DNA from: Salinimicrobium sp050750585
GTDB lineage: Bacteria; Bacteroidota; Bacteroidia; Flavobacteriales; Flavobacteriaceae
NCBI RefSeq assembly: GCF_050750585.1
Contig: NZ_JBOJLM010000005.1
Span: forward strand, 124,001-188,000
DNA: 64,000 bases
Direction: 5' to 3'
Part shown: positions 52,592 to 60,119 of the stretch, piece after piece
How the letters are laid out: every line of letters begins with the position of its first letter
How positions within the stretch are numbered: position 1 is the first letter of the stretch
Notes under the pieces: model-generated
The model's database searches: none
Told to the model about the DNA's origin: nothing
What the model saw: only the letters and a program-made list of their open reading frames with translations
Translations under genes and position numbers: made by a program

Positions 52592-53557
52592 TTAGCGGAT
52601 CGTCTCCAGCCCTTCGGGTGGCGTTACAGCAAGTTCCTCGAGATCAGGTTCGGGAAGATCAAAGTTTCTTTTATCCTTTTTATATTCCGCAACATATTGG
52701 CTCAGGGTTTCCAGTTCCTGGGCATTCAGGTAGTTGGAATTAGGCTTCTCCGCCAGTTGTAGCCAGGGCACCGGCCCTGCAAAGTCGTAATCTCCAAAAA
52801 CCATAAAAGGAGTCCCGTTGTGTTCTACTAGCTGGCCTGTAGCATCCAGTTTCCACTGGTTCGCCCAGTTGTAAATTGTAATGGCATCATCTTTTCGCAA
52901 TCTTACACAAGCGTGACTCGCGGGGTAGCCGGGCATGGAATATTGATGTACGCCGACTCCTTCAAAGTTCATAAAATTGAAGTAATAAGGCATAAGCCAG
53001 GAATCATCTACCGTGCTAATTTTGCTGCGGGCTTTATAGTTTCCGTAGAAGAGTCCGGCGGGAGTTTGCGTAGACTTTTTTCCCGAACTCACGGGTCCCC
53101 ATTTTAGAAGTTTTCCATTCTCGTACAATGCAAATCCCTGTATTCTTCTCGAGATAAGCACGGTCTTGGGTATGGAATCAAGCATTTCCAGTCTTTGGGG
53201 AAAAGGAGAATAATCTAAAAAGTTTTTGGTGAGGGTATCGGGTATCACCAAAACATCACCTGCCCTTAGCCGGTAAGCGTCCACGCGGTTGATAGCAAAA
53301 ATAAATTCCTGCTCCAGTTCGTTGAACCTGGTTTTAAAACTATCAACCTGGGCAGTATTTTCAAGGCTGTCGCGATGGTAGGTGACGAACAGGGGCAACT
53401 TTTCAACTTCATGGCTGACCGTTGGTTCAATTGTAGCTTCTGGTTGATTAGAATTTTGAGACTGAAGTGCCGTTTCAGATCGTTCACAGGAAGTCCATCC
53501 CGTAAGTACAAGAAGCATTAAAAGAAGATGAGCGATATTTTTCCGGATGCATTTCAT
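52592..53557 (-). CDS. L,D-transpeptidase (YkuD domain) lipoprotein
   Basis: The product has 321 aa. The N-terminus has a lipobox (VLTGWTSC). The YkuD catalytic domain lies about residues 130-250, with GVHQYSMPGYPASHACVRL: the catalytic Cys of the SHxCxR motif and the preceding His are present. Such enzymes form 3-3 peptidoglycan cross-links or attach lipoproteins to the wall in the periplasm. An EFIFAINRVDAYRLRAGDVL segment resembles a LysM-like or linker domain. It is divergent from the lptA-like gene; a dispersed palindrome lies in the shared promoter region. Confidence 0.92.
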   Translation of the reverse strand: MKCIRKNIAHLLLMLLVLTGWTSCERSETALQSQNSNQPEATIEPTVSHEVEKLPLFVTYHRDSLENTAQVDSFKTRFNELEQEFIFAINRVDAYRLRAGDVLVIPDTLTKNFLDYSPFPQRLEMLDSIPKTVLISRRIQGFALYENGKLLKWGPVSSGKKSTQTPAGLFYGNYKARSKISTVDDSWLMPYYFNFMNFEGVGVHQYSMPGYPASHACVRLRKDDAITIYNWANQWKLDATGQLVEHNGTPFMVFGDYDFAGPVPWLQLAEKPNSNYLNAQELETLSQYVAEYKKDKRNFDLPEPDLEELAVTPPEGLETIR

Positions 53558-53694
53558 GATCTTCTGCTCAAAGCTTAAAACTATTATAAGATACTAATAA
53601 TCAAACATTAACAAGATTACTTTCCCTAACTATATTACTCCTAATTTCAACAATTTTTGGGTCATTCCCTGGGTGAACCGAAAATCAATTCTTC

Positions 53695-53713
53695 TGAAAA
53701 ATGGCATTTTAAA
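53695..53713. repeat. Dispersed palindrome, copy 6, between divergent genes
   Basis: Core AAAAATGGCATTTT at 53697-53710, 138 bases upstream of the L,D-transpeptidase start and 113 bases upstream of the lptA-like start. Confidence 0.55.
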
Positions 53714-53822
53714 GATCCATTTTTAATGATGAAAATACTCCGTATTCCCTGAAAAAACCTTAAAATAAACTAAAATGTTTAGCAATAAATAATTACCTTG
53801 TCAACATCAAAAAATGCTGATT

Positions 53823-54206
53823 ATGAAATTTCTTTTCCTTCTTTTCTTCACCTTATTAGGAACGGGAGCGATGGCGCAGGAGAGCCCTGTTACCTTTGAA
53901 AGTAAGGGAATTACCTTCTCTGGAGATCAAAGTGTAACACGCGAGAATAAACAAATTGTAGAGCTTACCGGCAATGTACATTTCACTACCTCTATAGTAG
54001 AGATTGAAAAAGCCGAAAAAATAGTTTACGATAAGAACACCAAAACTTTTACAATTAGCGGCTTCAATGAGCTTATGCTAAATGGAAAAAAGCGCCTGGC
54101 TTCAGATTTAGGTTCTACAACCCTTAAGATAGATCTTGGTGGCAGCATTGCATACCTGGTAGCCGAATCTACAAACTGTAAAGGCGGGAAAGGCAAAGGC
54201 TGCTAA
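53823..54206 (+). CDS. Short LptA/OstA-like periplasmic protein
   Basis: The product has 127 aa from MKFLFLLFFTLLGTGAMAQ, a signal peptide (an ATG at 53814 is less likely). The mature part is a run of beta segments of the LptA/OstA jellyroll kind: ESKGITFSGDQSVTRENKQI, VELTGNVHFTTSIVEIEKAE, then a second turn. It ends with NCKGGKGKGC, a basic glycine tail with two cysteines. LptA bridges lipopolysaccharide transport across the periplasm; this protein is shorter than E. coli LptA (185 aa), so direct LPS transport is uncertain. Confidence 0.65.
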   Translation: MKFLFLLFFTLLGTGAMAQESPVTFESKGITFSGDQSVTRENKQIVELTGNVHFTTSIVEIEKAEKIVYDKNTKTFTISGFNELMLNGKKRLASDLGSTTLKIDLGGSIAYLVAESTNCKGGKGKGC

Positions 54207-54211
54207 GATTT

Positions 54212-54784
54212 ATGAACGAAGCATATTTTAGAGACGAAGATTTCACCTCAGAAAATCTTCGCCACGGCAACCTTCCCGAAGGTGAATACGACAACTGCAC
54301 CTTTAAAGCCATTAATTTTTCCGGCGCTCACCTGTCAAAAATGACATTTTCGGAATGCCTTTTTGAAGCCTGTGACCTTAGCAACTGCATTACCAGAGGA
54401 ACCTGCATCAGGGATACAGAGTTTATAGATTGTAAATTGATGGGGCTAAATTTTCATGAGCTTGATCCTTTTTTGCTCTCATTTTCCTTTCAAAATTGTC
54501 TTTTAAACTTTTCTTCTTTCTCCAGATTAAAACTGAAGAATATTTCTTTTGATGATTGCAAGCTGATTCAGGTAGATTTTTCTGAAGCCGATTTAACTTC
54601 AGCCACTTTCCAGAATTGTGATTTTAGCGGTGCCACCTTTATAGACACCAGGCTGGAAAAAGCCGATTTTAGCACTTCCAGGAACTTCAGCATAGATCCT
54701 GAAAATAACAACATCAAGGGAGCTCATTTCTCTTCAGAAAATATTCGGGGCCTTCTGGAGAAGTATCAAATCAAGATCTCATAA
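54212..54784 (+). CDS. Qnr/McbG-like pentapeptide repeat protein
   Basis: The product has 190 aa. Pentapeptide repeats with the A(D/N)LXX pattern fill the sequence: YDNCTFKAINFSGAHLSKM, FSECLFEACDLSNC and ATFQNCDFSGATFIDTRLEK. The C-terminal segment with DFSTSRNFSIDPENNNIKG followed by a short helix is like the end of Qnr proteins. Qnr-type proteins mimic DNA and protect gyrase from quinolones. Chromosomal homologues in Bacteroidota often have no known role; protection here is inferred. A copy of the dispersed palindrome lies in the coding sequence at 54333. Confidence 0.8.
   Translation: MNEAYFRDEDFTSENLRHGNLPEGEYDNCTFKAINFSGAHLSKMTFSECLFEACDLSNCITRGTCIRDTEFIDCKLMGLNFHELDPFLLSFSFQNCLLNFSSFSRLKLKNISFDDCKLIQVDFSEADLTSATFQNCDFSGATFIDTRLEKADFSTSRNFSIDPENNNIKGAHFSSENIRGLLEKYQIKIS
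54333..54353. repeat. Dispersed palindrome, copy 7, inside the pentapeptide gene
   Basis: TGTCAAAAATGACATTTTCG, core at 54337-54350 (central A instead of G). It is read as serine-lysine-methionine-threonine-phenylalanine. Confidence 0.55.
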
Positions 54785-54824
54785 CCCCTTCTACCTCTGC
54801 AATAAGCGGCCCGATTCTTGCTGC

Positions 54825-54857
54825 TTGTAAAACCGGCAGATAAAAAGCTTATCTTTG
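54825..54857 (+). promoter_or_regulatory. Promoter of the DEAD-box helicase, with about 105-base leader
   Basis: TTG at 54825-54827 and TATCTTTG at 54850-54857 with 22 bases between fit the Bacteroidota consensus. The predicted start near 54864 leaves a leader of about 105 bases before the ATG at 54969; such long leaders are common for cold-responsive helicase genes. Confidence 0.45.
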
Positions 54858-54968
54858 CCATCTTCTTTACAAGATACACGGCAGGTTGTAAGCCGGTTCA
54901 GAATAAAAAACAGCAGCTGTTTCAAGAAAATGCAACGTCTTTTCCAGCATTTCACATAAAACAATTTA

Positions 54969-56174
54969 ATGTCGTTTAAAAAATTAAATTTAGATGAGGC
55001 CTTACTTAAGGCGCTCGAAACTCAGGGTTATGATATGCCCACCCCAATACAAAAACAGGCCATTCCAGTAGTTCTTTCAGGAAAAGATCTTTTAGGAGTA
55101 GCCCAGACCGGAACAGGAAAAACAGCCGCTTTTGGCCTTCCTATCCTCCAGTTACTAAATGAGAAAAAATTCTCAGGAAAAGGAGTAAGATCCCTGATCC
55201 TTACCCCAACAAGGGAGCTCGCCATACAAATAGACGAGAGCCTTGCAGCATACGGCAAGCATACCAGGCTTAAACATTCGGTTATTTTTGGAGGTGTTTC
55301 TCAACATTCGCAGGTTGAAAAGCTTAAACGAGGGGTAGATATTCTTGTCGCCACCCCAGGCCGCTTACTGGATCTTATGAACCAGGGCTTTATCAACCTT
55401 AAAACTCTCGAGATCTTTGTTCTTGATGAAGCCGACAGGATGTTGGATATGGGTTTTATTCACGATGTAAAAAAGGTTATTAAGAGCCTGCCAGAAAAAA
55501 GGCAGACCCTTTTCTTTTCGGCCACCATGCCCGATGAAATACAGAATCTGGCTAAAATGATGCTGAAAAATCCGGTGAAAGTAGAAGTTACTCCGCCGTC
55601 TTCAACAGTAGATAAAATTGATCAAAGGGTTTATTTTACCAACAAACCTGATAAGAGAAAATTACTTCTTCATCTCCTGGAAAGCAACGGCATTGAAAGT
55701 GCCCTCGTCTTTACCCGTACAAAGCACGGTGCAGATAAAGTTGCCAGATTCCTGGATAAAGCAAAAATCAATTCGGCAGCTATTCACGGGAATAAAAGTC
55801 AGAATGCGAGGCAAAACGCATTGAAGAACTTCAAAAGCGGAAAACTGAATGTACTGGTAGCAACCGATATTGCCGCCCGTGGAATCGACATTGATGAGTT
55901 AGGACATGTATTTAACTTCGATCTCCCTAACGTTCCCGAAACTTACGTACACCGAATTGGACGTACCGGCCGTGCCGGAAACGAAGGTATTGCCATCTCG
56001 TTTTGTGCAGCCGATGAGCGCAAGGAATTAAAAGATATAGAAAAACTGGCATCTATTAAGATCCCGGTGGTAGAGGAACACCCCTACCCTATGGATTTAA
56101 ACGCAGCGCCTGCGCCTGTAGCCGCTAACCAAAACCGCGGCCGCAATAACAGGCAGAGTAACAGAAGACGGTGA
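54969..56174 (+). CDS. DEAD-box ATP-dependent RNA helicase (RhlE type)
   Basis: The product has 401 aa. All helicase motifs are in order: PTPIQKQAIPV (Q motif), AQTGTGKTA, PTRELAIQI, GGVSQ, TPGRLLDLM, VLDEADRMLD, SATMP, then DIAARGIDI and HRIGRTGRAG. The arginine/asparagine tail (NRGRNNRQSNRRR) is typical of RhlE/DeaD RNA-binding tails. It likely remodels rRNA or mRNA, especially in the cold. A strong terminator follows. Confidence 0.95.
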   Translation: MSFKKLNLDEALLKALETQGYDMPTPIQKQAIPVVLSGKDLLGVAQTGTGKTAAFGLPILQLLNEKKFSGKGVRSLILTPTRELAIQIDESLAAYGKHTRLKHSVIFGGVSQHSQVEKLKRGVDILVATPGRLLDLMNQGFINLKTLEIFVLDEADRMLDMGFIHDVKKVIKSLPEKRQTLFFSATMPDEIQNLAKMMLKNPVKVEVTPPSSTVDKIDQRVYFTNKPDKRKLLLHLLESNGIESALVFTRTKHGADKVARFLDKAKINSAAIHGNKSQNARQNALKNFKSGKLNVLVATDIAARGIDIDELGHVFNFDLPNVPETYVHRIGRTGRAGNEGIAISFCAADERKELKDIEKLASIKIPVVEEHPYPMDLNAAPAPVAANQNRGRNNRQSNRRR

Positions 56175-56220
56175 TTTCAAGTGATCAGTGATCAGTTGGC
56201 AGGAAAATATTATAAAAATG

Positions 56221-56253
56221 AAGACTCTATTCCACCGGAATAGAGTCTTTTTT
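56221..56253 (+). terminator. Rho-independent terminator of the helicase gene
   Basis: Thirteen-base perfect arms AAGACTCTATTCC (56221-56233) and GGAATAGAGTCTT (56237-56249) with a three-base loop, followed by T6. Confidence 0.85.
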
Positions 56254-56416
56254 AATTGGTACATCTCCATTGAGATTCCTCCTTCGTCGGAATGACAACC
56301 CCGGATTCATCTATTATTAAGAGCGCAGCTTTTGCGAAACGAAGACTCTTTTTATGATTTCTGTTTTGATTCCGGCCGGAAATCGTATTTTGAACTTCTA
56401 ACCTCGTACTTCTAAA

Positions 56417-57157
56417 TCATCTTGCCAGGTAGCCGCCGTCTATAGGATAATATGCTCCGGTGGCAAATGAAGCTTTGTCGCTGCCGAGCCAAAAGATCAA
56501 TTCGGCTACTTCATTGCTCCTGCCCAATCGTCCTATGGGGTGTAAAGAAATTAAATGCTTTTTTATATCCTCATCAAGCTGGTCTAACAAAGGAGTGTCA
56601 ATAAATGCCGGCCCCACAGCATTGATCCTAATATTCTGAGAAGAATATTCTATAGCCGCATTACGAGTTAAACCAACAGCAGCGTGTTTTGCAGCCACAT
56701 ACCCGGCAGATCCTTCAAAGCCCACACTACCTAAAATAGAAGAGATATTAATGATGCTCCCATGCCCATTTTTCAGCATAGCTGCGATTTGGTACTTCAT
56801 TCCGTAGAAAATGCTGTGCAGGTTGATATCTATCACCCTGTGCCAACCCTCCAGGCTCATATCGCCAATTTTGTTAGCCTCGCCGCCAATACCTGCATTA
56901 TTCACAGCAATATCAAGCTTTCCGTAGGTTTTGACAGCATAATCTACCAGGGCCTTATTTTCGGCCGCTGAGGCTACATCTGTTTTAAAGAAACTGGCTG
57001 TACCACCAGATTTCTTAATGCGTTTCACTACTTCCTCCCCTGCTTCAGAATTAATGTCAGAAACTACAACTTTAGCACCTTCACGGCCAAAAAGAAGAGC
57101 TGTAGCCTCTCCTATTCCCGAGGCCGCACCTGTGATAATTACAACTTTATCTTTCAT
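56417..57157 (-). CDS. Short-chain dehydrogenase/reductase
   Basis: The product has 246 aa from MKDKVVIITG; an upstream in-frame ATG at 57199 would add a poor N-terminus. Classical SDR motifs: TGAASGIGEATALL near residue 9, NNAGIGG near 87, catalytic SSILGSVGFEGSAGYVAAKHAA with Ser, Tyr and Lys at the proper spacing, then FIDTPLLDQ. It uses NAD(P)H; the substrate is unknown (many such genes are labelled glucose or hydroxysteroid dehydrogenases without proof). The gene is divergent from the macrodomain gene. Confidence 0.9.
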   Translation of the reverse strand: MKDKVVIITGAASGIGEATALLFGREGAKVVVSDINSEAGEEVVKRIKKSGGTASFFKTDVASAAENKALVDYAVKTYGKLDIAVNNAGIGGEANKIGDMSLEGWHRVIDINLHSIFYGMKYQIAAMLKNGHGSIINISSILGSVGFEGSAGYVAAKHAAVGLTRNAAIEYSSQNIRINAVGPAFIDTPLLDQLDEDIKKHLISLHPIGRLGRSNEVAELIFWLGSDKASFATGAYYPIDGGYLAR

Positions 57158-57265
57158 AACACTCTGATTTAATTTATTGTAAATTAAAAAATACAGCAAT
57201 TGAAAAGCATGATTAAAATCAGGAAGCGTTTGAAGAGGGATAAAAATTTGCTATTTTAGAGAGGT

Positions 57266-57817
57266 ATGAAAAAATCTATATCGGGAGTAACAATAGTGCT
57301 GCGGCAGGGTGATATTGCGAATCAGGGAGATTGTGAGGCAGTGGTCAATGCAGCCAATGCACAGCTGGAAACTGGCGGCGGAGTCGCGGGAGCTATTCAC
57401 ACAGCCGCAGGCCCGGAGCTTGCTAATGAAGCCCGGACAATGGCACCTATAAAACCGGGAGAAACTGTAATAACAAAAGCGTATGATCTCCCAAACCAAT
57501 ACGTTATTCATTGCCTGGGGCCGGTTTACGGGCAGGACAAACCTGAGGACAAATTGTTGGCTAACTGTTATACAAATGCCCTGGAACTGGCTGAAGAAAA
57601 GCAAATTTCTTCTATTGCTTTTCCGGCTATCTCAACCGGCATTTTTGGATATCCTGTAGAAGACGCTGCAAAAGTGGCTTTCACAAAAATCATAGAAAGC
57701 ATTTCTTCTCTTAAACATCTCAAAAACATCATTTTTGTACTGTATAGTGAAAAAGATTTGAACGTACACAAAAGAGTGCTTGAGCAAATTATGCAGGGGA
57801 AAGAATATTTAGGCTGA
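57266..57817 (+). CDS. Macrodomain protein, O-acetyl-ADP-ribose deacetylase type
   Basis: The product has 183 aa. The macrodomain motifs are complete: VVNAANAQLETGGGVAGAIH with the acid/asparagine region, YVIHCLGPVYG, and AFPAISTGIFGYPVEDAAKVA (the ribose- and phosphate-binding loop). Family members hydrolyse O-acetyl-ADP-ribose or ADP-ribosylated residues. It has no toxin or ART neighbour here. The start at 57266 matches the usual length. Confidence 0.92.
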   Translation: MKKSISGVTIVLRQGDIANQGDCEAVVNAANAQLETGGGVAGAIHTAAGPELANEARTMAPIKPGETVITKAYDLPNQYVIHCLGPVYGQDKPEDKLLANCYTNALELAEEKQISSIAFPAISTGIFGYPVEDAAKVAFTKIIESISSLKHLKNIIFVLYSEKDLNVHKRVLEQIMQGKEYLG

Positions 57818-57947
57818 GCCTTTCACGCCTTGTAAGTTGCTGGTTGTAAGGTTGCGGGTTAGTTGCCGATAAATTTTTTCATTACCGAATTTGATTTTTA
57901 CTACCTTAAACCTTAAACCTTGAACTTTGAACTTTGAACTTTGAACG

Positions 57948-58943
57948 TTAAACTTTCACGACCATCTTACCCATGTTACGTCCCTCAAACAGACCTATAA
58001 ACGCTTCAGGAAGTTTATCAAAGCCTTCTACGGTAGTTTCATCATAGTCGAGGCTTCCATCCTTTAACCAGCTGCTTAACTGCCGCAGCGCTCTTCCGAA
58101 GTCTTTTGCGTGATCACGAATCAAAAAGCCCTGCATCAAAGCCGTTTTTTTGATGAGAATATTTTCGGGACGTGGCCCTGTTGGCACATCGGTTTCATTG
58201 TAAAGAGATATCGCACCACAATTAATGATTCGGGCGTCTTTATTGATGGTTTGCAACACAGCATCCAGAATTTCACCTCCTACATTGTCAAAGTAAACAT
58301 CAACCCCATCGGTACAAATCCTTCTAATGGCATCGGCCATGTCCTCCTCTTTATTGTAGTTTAGTCCTTTGTCAAGGCCAAATTTTTCTTCCAGATGTTT
58401 TACTTTTTCATCGCTACCGGCAATTCCCACTACCATGCAGCCTTTGATCTTTCCAATTTGCCCGGCTATGCTTCCCACGGCGCCGGCTGCACCTGAAACT
58501 ACAAGGGTCTCTCCAGGTTTAAGTCGTCCAATTTTATCAAGCGCCAGGTAAGCAGTTAGCCCGGTTAATCCCAGCACGCCGAGAAAGGCTGGTAAAGGTG
58601 CGAGTTCGGGATCTACCCTGTTCAAGCCGGTACCGGCAGAAACCTGCAGCTCCTTCCATTTTAGCATCCCTGAGACATACTCTCCTTTTTGAAAATTTTG
58701 ATTCTTGCTTTCCACAACCTCGGCCACCACCATAGATTCCAGCGGCTCATTGAGCTGAAAAGGAGGAATATAAGATTCTTCATTTCTCATTCTTCCACGC
58801 AGATATGGATCTACCGAAATATATAATGCTTTGAGCAGAATCTCTCCTTCTCCTGGCTTTGGGTCGTTCTCTTCAACAGTTTCAAAATCTGAAGTGGAAG
58901 GCTTCCCTGCAGGACGATTCCTGAATATTATGGTTTTGGACAT
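57948..58943 (-). CDS. CurA-type NADP-dependent oxidoreductase (MDR superfamily)
   Basis: The product has 331 aa. It is a medium-chain dehydrogenase without zinc, of the leukotriene B4 dehydrogenase/CurA group: the N-terminal IIFRNRPAGKPSTSDF, SVDPYLRGRMRN near residue 48, LGVLGLTGLTAYL, and the nucleotide-binding VSGAAGAVGSIAGQIGKIKG near 150. Such enzymes reduce alpha,beta-unsaturated ketones. The 5' side of the gene faces a 12-bp tandem repeat. Confidence 0.92.
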   Translation of the reverse strand: MSKTIIFRNRPAGKPSTSDFETVEENDPKPGEGEILLKALYISVDPYLRGRMRNEESYIPPFQLNEPLESMVVAEVVESKNQNFQKGEYVSGMLKWKELQVSAGTGLNRVDPELAPLPAFLGVLGLTGLTAYLALDKIGRLKPGETLVVSGAAGAVGSIAGQIGKIKGCMVVGIAGSDEKVKHLEEKFGLDKGLNYNKEEDMADAIRRICTDGVDVYFDNVGGEILDAVLQTINKDARIINCGAISLYNETDVPTGPRPENILIKKTALMQGFLIRDHAKDFGRALRQLSSWLKDGSLDYDETTVEGFDKLPEAFIGLFEGRNMGKMVVKV

Positions 58944-59070
58944 GATTGGTTGGTTTTAATTGAAGATAAGGCTTCTCCAGCATTTTCACAAGCTGAGATT
59001 CGGGTAATTCCAAATTTTAAGAAGATCAATTTATCGTTTTAAACCAAATCCAAAAATTGTTCTAAAATCC

Positions 59071-59150
59071 ACATTCCGCAGTACATTCCGCAGTACATTC
59101 CGCAGTACATTCCGCAGTACATTCCGCAGTACGTTCCGCAGTACATTCCC
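59071..59150. repeat. 12-bp tandem repeat ACATTCCGCAGT, six copies plus a partial
   Basis: Copies start at 59071, 59083, 59095, 59107, 59119 and 59131; the sixth has ACG instead of ACA, and a seventh breaks off after ACATTCC. The unit is a multiple of three but no ORF covers it. It lies between the CurA-like gene start and the stop of the next lipoprotein gene. Confidence 0.9.
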
Positions 59151-59200
59151 ATGGCAGTTTCCAGGCATTAACTGCAAAATAGTCGCCTGATAATTTATAA

Positions 59201-59941
59201 TTATTCTATGAGCGTGGCAGTCCAGGGCCGGTGTGTAATTCCGTCGGAAGTAAGAAAAGTGTATGTTCCGCTCATTTCATTCTCATGGAGCTCACCTGTA
59301 AGAATATAGCTCTCGCCTTCATCATCAGGGATCATATCATAGGTTAAAACATTGCCTTCCATACTCCACTCTCCCCATAGATCGAACATCCCATCAGGAT
59401 CTGTAGGTTCACTATAGAATGCTGTACCATCTTCATGAAAAACTGCATGGCCAATCCAGGAAGTATCTTCGTCATGATGGTAAGTAATTCCCCATTTAGA
59501 TCCTTCCAGGCCTTTTGTTTCAATACTCAACTCTTCTCCATAAGCCGTACCCGCCTCATTTGTAGCAAAGATTCTAAAGTAGTAGCTGTTTCCCGGAACA
59601 AGACCCTCAATCTTTACAACAAAAGAGCTTTCAGATTGTTTTTGAGTACTTTTTGATATGGAGGTGGTAGCACTTTGCCCTTCGGGCAATGCAACATTAT
59701 CTTCAAGAGTGGGATTGGGATTGGGGCCCCAAACAACCCCATAAGACTGAATTTCACTATCAGTTTCCATGACGGTTCCTGAAATCTGGACAGAAGTATA
59801 GGTGATGACAGCTTCAGATTCATCACTTACTGTGACTACTTCGGGTAATTGCGGCTCGCGGTCTTCATCTTCTGAATCGCACCCCAAAAATACGCTTAAG
59901 AACATAAGAAGATAAATACCTTTTAATAATGGAAATTTCAT
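59201..59941 (-). CDS. FN3-like domain lipoprotein
   Basis: The product has 246 aa. It has a lipobox (MFLSVFLGCDSED) with the lipid Cys near residue 21, followed by an acidic linker. Residues 35-140 look like a fibronectin type III-like domain (ITYTSVQISGTVMETDSEIQ and NSYYFRIFATNEAGTAYGEE). The last 100 residues (WGITYHHDEDTSWIGHAVFH, DEGESYILTGELHENEMSGT) form a lipocalin-like or META-like beta region often seen in Bacteroidota surface lipoproteins. No enzyme motif. Confidence 0.75.
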   Translation of the reverse strand: MKFPLLKGIYLLMFLSVFLGCDSEDEDREPQLPEVVTVSDESEAVITYTSVQISGTVMETDSEIQSYGVVWGPNPNPTLEDNVALPEGQSATTSISKSTQKQSESSFVVKIEGLVPGNSYYFRIFATNEAGTAYGEELSIETKGLEGSKWGITYHHDEDTSWIGHAVFHEDGTAFYSEPTDPDGMFDLWGEWSMEGNVLTYDMIPDDEGESYILTGELHENEMSGTYTFLTSDGITHRPWTATLIE

Positions 59942-60070
59942 AACATCTGTTTTTAAAATGAACGAGAAAGTTACCCGAAAGTTCCACTCAAGGCAATACC
60001 CTCTTGTAGGTATTTTACTGATTTAAAGCACCTTAAATATAAAATAAACCGGTTTTATCCATAAAAAAAA

Positions 60071-60092
60071 CCTCTCTGGTTTCCCAGAGAGG
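60071..60092 (-). terminator. Rho-independent terminator of rpsA
   Basis: Nine-base arms CCTCTCTGG (60071-60079) and CCAGAGAGG (60084-60092) with a four-base loop; on the minus strand the stem is followed by eight T, 28 bases after the rpsA stop codon. Confidence 0.85.
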
Positions 60093-60119
60093 CTTTAAAT
60101 ATTTAAAAATTTCAGGAAA

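Noticed and set aside
57818..57947. Repeated TTGAACTTT phrases as a regulatory site
   Set aside because: Looks like simple slippage of a short phrase in a convergent intergenic gap; no symmetry or promoter nearby.
59071..59150. CRISPR-like or origin iteron repeat
   Set aside because: The 12-bp unit is directly tandem with no spacers, no cas or rep genes are adjacent, and AT-rich origin features are absent.
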